Shown: positions 58,723 through 64,000 of the stretch, piece by piece | Layout: each line of letters begins with the position of its first letter | Numbering within the stretch: position 1 is the first letter of the stretch | The notes under the pieces: generated by a model | What the model was told of the DNA's origin: nothing | Seen by the model: the letters and a program-made list of their open reading frames with translations, nothing else | The model's database searches: none | Source of the DNA: Heterobilharzia americana | Lineage: Eukaryota > Platyhelminthes > Trematoda > Strigeidida > Schistosomatidae | Length of the DNA stretch: 64,000 nucleotides | Assembly: GCA_944470555.2 (NCBI GenBank) | Contig: OX104128.1 | Span: forward strand, 42,019,920-42,083,919 | Reading direction: 5' to 3' | Translations under genes and position numbers: made by a program

Positions 58723-61042
58723 TAGTCTAGTGCAGGGAACTTACAAAATCAAGTTCAAACCCTTCACAGAAGTTGGTAATGGACAATAGTTCAAGTTCAA
58801 CACCTGGAAACTAACTGAAGGACGAAACTTTAAATGACATCGCGTGAGCTATCAGGAAAAAAAGTAGATGTCAGACAAAGTTCCGGAGGAAACTTGTGAC
58901 GAAGAACACCGGAACTTTGCAAAGAGACGTGAAAGGAATCCTGCATAACCATGTTAAGAAGGAAGAAGAATCGAGACAAGAAATGGATCTCCACTGATCT
59001 CCACATGGAAGCTGATAGAGCAGGGAGAGGAAGATGGTGAAACAGGAGGTGAACGAGTGCGGTGCAGCGAGGAGCAATGAAACTAGGAACTGAATATAAC
59101 CTATAAAATTCTAGACAAAGCAGTGAAGAAGGGTACGCGCAAACACAAAAGACACTTCTACGACACACTTGCAGGTAAAGCAGAACAGGCTGCGGGTAGG
59201 AGAAACCTGACAACACTAAATCAAATAACTAGGTTACTATCTGGGAGGGGAGAGATCAAAACAGAGCAAATCAATGAGAGATAGTGTAGGAAACTTAGTT
59301 TCCAAAGAGAGAGGACACAAAAGAAACAATAGACTGACCACTTCAGAAAACTCTTGGATCAACCACCGCCACCGCCTGCAACTCGTCCAGAAATACCATC
59401 GGCAATCCAGCCACAGAATCAGCAGTAAACACAAGCTCTGTCACATAAGTAGATATGAAGTCCTAAACATCATAAAGTTTCTGAAATCCGAGAAAGCACA
59501 GGACCAGATGGAATTCATCCAGAAGCACTGAAAACAGAGGCAGAGACAACGGCGGACATGATCACACCACTATTGCAGAAGGTTTGAAGGGAAGGAAAGA
59601 AAGGTATCTGCTGGTTGATTGAAAGAAGGGCTACCTTGTCAAACTTCCAAAGAAGTGTGGGCGACCTAAGTGTTCGCAGGAACTGGCGGGGAACCATGCT
59701 CCACCCCTCTCTACACCAAGCAAAATTTTTTCGTCACATCATCCTGGAGAGACTAAAAGATGCGCTGGATTCAAAATTACGACAGGAACAGGCTGGCTGG
59801 CTGGCTTTAGGAAGTGCGAATCCTGTGAGGATCAAATTGCAATGCTACGCATCATTATGGAACAGAGCATAGAATAGCAGTCAACTCTCTACCTCAGCTT
59901 CATTGATTCTGAAAAGGCCTTCGACATCAATGACCGAGAAGTAATTTGGCAGTCAGCTGCTTCAACACTACGATTTTAGTGCTATAAACAGTTATCAACC
60001 TCATTTAACAACTATATGAAGACGCCAATGGAAAGCTGAGTTATGTTTTTGAAGTGAAGAGAGGAGTAAGACAAGACTGTCTACTATCATCCATGATCTT
60101 CCTGATTGTGGTCGACTAAACTGGACTGGATCAGGCGACAAACTGTGAGGAGCGAGAAGGTGGCATACGCTGGAACTATGTAAAGACCCCAGAAGAAGAT
60201 TTGGATTTCGCCAACGATGATGATTTATGTCTGACGTCTTGTCGTACAAACTCGAAGATTTACAGGATGAACCAACAAGTTCTTAGAAGAGGTAGTGACA
60301 TCAAAAATGTGAATGTAGAGAAGACGGAAGTGGTGAAGTTACGCAACCAACAACAAGCGCCAGTCACCGTCAACGAGAGGAACCTAAAGGAAGTGGTATC
60401 TTTCACCTACCTAGGTGGGCAGCATCGTTTCAACTACGGGTGGTGGCACAGATGAGGATGTCAGAGCCAGGATCGGAAAGACGGCAAGACAATAATCTGA
60501 AATCCGTGTGGAGATCTACTGCACTCCGCTCAGCATAAAGCATGAACAAGACGCAGATTTGCAACACGTTTCAGTCAAGTCAGTACTTCTATATGATGGT
60601 TGACAGACTTAGCGTGTTACGAAAAGTGTTTCCAACAAACTATAGACGATCATCCATAGCTGCCATCTACGCTTGATACCGAAGATCAGATGGCCAGAAA
60701 GAATAAGAATAAGCAACAAGGAACTATAGCCTGGCAAAGAATCAACCAAGAACCTATCATTCAACAGATATGTAAAAGAAAGTGGAGATGGATTGGAATG
60801 GACATACGCTGAGAAGACCATTTGAAGGCATTACGCGCCAGGCCGTCGAGTGGAGTCCAAAAATTAAACGACGAGTCGGGCGTCCGAGGCGAGGGTGACA
60901 TGGAGGAGATGGTGCGAGGAAGAAATGAAAGCTTGTGTGCAGTCGTGGAACCAGGTTCAAAAGATTGCCGAGTGTCGAGTGAAAAGAAGGCGTACTAGTG
61001 AAGCCGTATGTTCCACTAGGAACCCAAGAGACAAATAACAAT
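58723..61042 (+). mobile_element. RTE family A element A4, old and 5'-truncated
   Basis: Homology to A1 begins at its position of about 40955 (CTAGTGCAGGGAAC) and runs to the 3' end (TCCACTAGGAACCCAAG). Recognisable blocks include the GPD region near 59500, LVKLPKK near 59640, ILERLKDALDSKLRQEQAG near 59745, SEKAFD near 59910, DFANDDDLCLTS near 60200 in place of the catalytic box, FTYLG near 60400 and RRVGRP near 60880. Many frameshifts, stops and small duplications are present. It is far more diverged than A2 and A3, so it records an earlier round of activity. The whole endonuclease domain is missing, as expected for incomplete reverse transcription. Confidence 0.8.
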
Positions 61043-61559
61043 TTATGGTATGAAACCGAGACCGTATGTTCAGTATAACTCAAAACTGTCGGATACCGTT
61101 GTAAGCAAGTTCATATGCCTTTAAGGGGCCAAAAGTGAACCGATCACTTTCTTCGAAATTTGTTAATCCATGATAGTGTGACCGTCGTCCACTGACATAA
61201 ATGCGTTGCTATCAGTACACTGCAGTTCATTGAAACGCACTTAACTTGAAGACCTATCTACAGGTAAACTAATCATAAGTACTGAATTCTTATCTACCTT
61301 AGGGTTTGAAAAGAACATTTTTGATCCAGTGCAGAATTATTCGGAGATTAAAGTTAGTAAAACGTCAGTGAAGATCCGTTGACCTTTCATTCAATAAATA
61401 TTACATTTCTCCATAATTTGTTCCCAAAGCTCCAGATTCTTTATATCCACGGTTCAGCTATATCAAAGCCTGATCTATTACATGATGATCATCAGTAATT
61501 AGTCATGAATATCAACATAAAACCAGGCATTACTGCTTAACGGTCCGAGTTGCCACACC
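61043..61559. other. Non-coding stretch between two RTE remnants
   Basis: No assignable motif. It may contain the exact 3' end of the neighbouring family B element. Confidence 0.35.
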
Positions 61560-61564
61560 TTATA

Positions 61565-62094
61565 TCAGTACTTCAAATGAAAAGGCAGTGAGGTGAAGCA
61601 TGAAGATAAGAGAATGCAGTCAAAAGAAATATGAAGTACGAGAAGAAAGAAAGGAAGAATGACAAAATGGTGAGATTTGCTATGGCGGCGTTCAGATGAG
61701 GATAATGTGGGTATACATCTGCTCCACTGACATCGGTTCTGAGCCATATCACCCAGAGTCTCTAACCACTGATTCCTCCTGTCCCGTAGACCCCAACAAC
61801 CTAGTCTGCCTCACCCCACATGGCTCAAACCAACAGTCAGACACCCCATACATTGGTGCCCTGTTCTGGTCTGGCCACCTCGGGCCTTTTCTTAGCCTAG
61901 ACCTACTTCGGCCCAGGCAATCGACGACTAGGCATACGCAACACGTGTCCCAACCGTCTTAATCGATGAAGGTTCATAACCTCGTCAACTGATTTACTTC
62001 TACTCCCTAGAACTCTATACCTGACTTCTGCATTACTCATGTGGTGACACCACGGAATACGTCCTATACTACGAAGGCAACGGTGGTCAAACAC
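61565..62094 (-). pseudogene. Family B RT C-terminal region
   Basis: Two minus-strand frames: FDHRCLRSIGRIPWCHHMSN to LHRLRRLGHVLRMPSRRLPG (61903-62094) and MAQNRCQWSRCIPTLSSS (about 61690-61747). They match the C-terminal region after the RT thumb in RTE-clade proteins and the remnant at 25.2-25.5 kb. The segment between them is out of frame. The putative stop and short 3' region follow near 61690. Confidence 0.55.
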
Positions 62095-62689
62095 CTGAAG
62101 CCTTTTTTATCCTCCACTTTCAATGGCCGTGTTTCAAAGCCATACAGTAGAACAGAGCAGACTGCTGTGCAGTACACGCGACCCTTAATAGACAAACGGA
62201 TATCATGGCGGCGCCATGGGTGACGCAAATTGGCAAAGCCAATCCAGCCTTTTGTATCCGTGCAGAGATTTCATCGGCCACTTAGCTAGCCGCCAGGGCT
62301 TCTCCTACTTCCCAGGTAAGTGAAGTGGTCAACACACTGAACCACTACTTTCTCCATTGTTAGCCGTGGTGCTGCTGAAGACCAGTCCTGGAGCAAAAAT
62401 TTGGATTTGGTTGGTGAGAGCCATATCGCGTAGTGCAGAAGTTACAATCAACTGGGATCCAGTCTAGTAGTGAGTTCTCTGCCCTAGTGCTTTATGCTAT
62501 GCCTACACCTGCAAGACCACGAGAGCTATCTACCGAATCTCCAGAAAGTAGAAGGGTGAATTTTGCGGATTCGCCAGATTGGTCGGGAAAAGTTAGGTGA
62601 AAAACCGCACTTGGGTCCTGTATGCATGTCTCTCAAACATAGCACACATCCATGGCCCGAGTTCCTAGAGTCTTTTCCAACGAAGCCTG

Positions 62690-63106
62690 TTAACCAATTT
62701 GACGGAGGGTGTGGACATTGAAGGCTCCAATATGTAATTTGGAGCGTGGTTTAAGGAGACCAATGATGCTGTTCTGTGGACTCAGTTCGTTGTCAAAGGC
62801 TGCAGAGCTAGGAGAAATTGAAGATAATGCAGTATTATTAATTGGGAGACATGAAGGAAGATTAGGAGGCAATGAGGGGGGAAGTGTATAATAGCCTGAG
62901 GAAACTTGAGTGCTGATAGAGTTGTGAGGGCGATTGACACTTCCCGGCTGCCTACACCTTGGAAGGCTATTTCTTCTTAAATTACCTGAAAGAGATTTGT
63001 GTGACCGCAGAGCCCATCGGACATCTGCTTGAGGACTGTCACACGAAGCCTTTTGAGTACGATTATTTTGAATTTTTCTTGTTCTGGGGCCGGATGGTCG
63101 AAACAA
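62690..63106 (-). pseudogene. Family B N-terminal region and start of endonuclease
   Basis: A 138-codon frame ending in LHIGAFNVHTLRQIG, whose GAFNVHTL corresponds to the first EEP motif (GTWNxRTM in family A). Before it lies a Ser/Pro-rich stretch (QVSSGYYTLPPSLPPNLPS) typical of an unstructured N-terminus. The domain breaks off shortly after, so no endonuclease can be produced. Confidence 0.55.
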
Positions 63107-63500
63107 AACGACAAGTGAACCAACACCGCCGGCCCGGCAGACTGTGGGGGATGGTGGAGTGTATTTTTGGGGTCGACCTTTTCTAACCCCCCTCCCACTG
63201 AGAAGGCGGCCTCAGCATGGCACTGCTGGTCATCCAAGGGAAGTACTTTACTGCTGTCACACCCCATCCAGCTAGCAGAAGTACGACTTCGCCCTCAGAC
63301 CCCCATCATAGTGTAGTAATTTACACCACAATGGTAACTGCTTTTCGTCTAACCACTATCCAACAGACCTTTCTGGTATGGTAGGACCTCAAGGGAACAA
63401 ACGTCCCACCAGCATAGCTCGTTGGGTCATTGTGATGTGCAAGCCCAACCACCGCTTGAAGGTAGCAGCTGTCGGTCGGGATTACATGATGAAGTATCAC

Positions 63501-64000
63501 ATGAATGGTAATCAGTAAGCCTAGTTAGACAAAACGTTGTTGTGGCCTGAAGTATTCACAAGTGAAAAAAGGTGTTTTGTAATAAAGAAAATAATATCTT
63601 GAAAATTGATCTCCATATCATAACCTCATATCCAAGCTCTATAATTCATGCTTTGATGAGACAATTTTTATGAAATTCCTCCTTGGGTGTGGATATACGG
63701 CATCCCGTTGTTTTGAACCGGGCCCCAACTTTACTGTCATACTGTTTTCTGGATTGCATTTCCATAGTTATCTTACGCAGAGTCAAATACGTATCGTGTA
63801 ATTTTCAGATTGTTGCTGACAATCGATCTATGTAAGCTAAAACCTCCAAATCGTTCGTTGTCTTCCGTTTAGTATGAAAAACATAGCAGAAATTATATTG
63901 AAAAGTGCAGTTAAACAGATGTTCATTTATCTTGTGTATATCTTGAGGAGATCGATCATAAGTGCAACCAATTCCAAAGGTATCGAAATAGTTTCCTTGT
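63501..64000. other. Non-coding stretch to window end
   Basis: Nothing recognised. The exact 5' boundary of the family B element is somewhere near 63480-63510 and I could not pair a TSD. Confidence 0.4.

Larger units (their letters stand above)
61560..63500 (-). mobile_element. RTE family B element, internally deleted
   Basis: On the minus strand a GC-richer 5' leader (about 62740-63500) flows into KLHIGAFNVHTLRQIG (about 62690-62735), the start of an EEP endonuclease. A degraded piece follows (DSSRGLAGVGIA, LLDWIPV, about 62440-62560). The sequence then jumps near 62400 to the late RT region: DWSSAAPRLTMEKVV, DHFTYLGS, FDHRCLRSIGRIPW, LHRLRRLGHVLRMPS and finally MAQNRCQWSRC near 61720. About 2 kb coding for the endonuclease catalytic end and the RT core is therefore missing. 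Stops and frame changes also occur. It belongs with the fragment at 24.6-25.5 kb. Confidence 0.7.

Overview
This looks like a stretch of trematode nuclear DNA, most likely Schistosoma. It is AT-rich, long open frames are almost absent, and it is packed with decayed retroelements typical of that genus: RTE-clade non-LTR elements, Penelope-like elements (PLEs) with GIY-YIG endonuclease remnants, and tRNA-headed SINEs that carry a hammerhead-ribozyme-like domain (the published SM-alpha type). I found no recognisable host gene, and no bacterial-type operons, rRNA or CRISPR. Genus is an inference from repeat types; species cannot be told.

Layout. 1-6.2 kb: PLE remnant (minus), a hammerhead-SINE copy and four copies of a second tRNA-derived SINE, two of them in an inverted pair. 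8.6-17.5 kb: PLE fragments on both strands, another hammerhead SINE and an inverted pair of an unnamed repeat. 21.6-25.5 kb: an unnamed repeat with an AATAAA plus (ATT)n end, and a fragment of RTE family B. 26.9-29.4 kb: defective RTE family A copy (A3, minus) with perfect 14-bp target-site duplications (TSDs). 33.4-35.4 kb: an unrecognised exon-like frame and two hammerhead-SINE relics. 35.8-38.8 kb: second defective family A copy (A2, plus) ending in a (TA)n tract. 39.97-43.19 kb: the one intact element (A1), encoding a 985-aa endonuclease/reverse transcriptase and flanked by a 13-bp TSD. 43.2-56.6 kb: SINE relics, a PLE endonuclease remnant and more copies of the unnamed repeat. 58.7-61.0 kb: an old, 5'-truncated family A copy (A4). 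61.6-63.5 kb: a family B element (minus) with a large internal deletion.

How the parts relate. A1 is the only element here that looks able to encode a working retrotransposition protein. A2 and A3 share the same set of frameshifts, including one that breaks the reverse-transcriptase catalytic box, yet each has its own insertion site. The simplest reading is that both were copied from one already-defective source with proteins supplied in trans by an element like A1. SINEs normally depend on such proteins too, so the window resembles an RTE-driven accumulation zone. Boundaries of degraded repeats are approximate, since they were set by eye without alignment.
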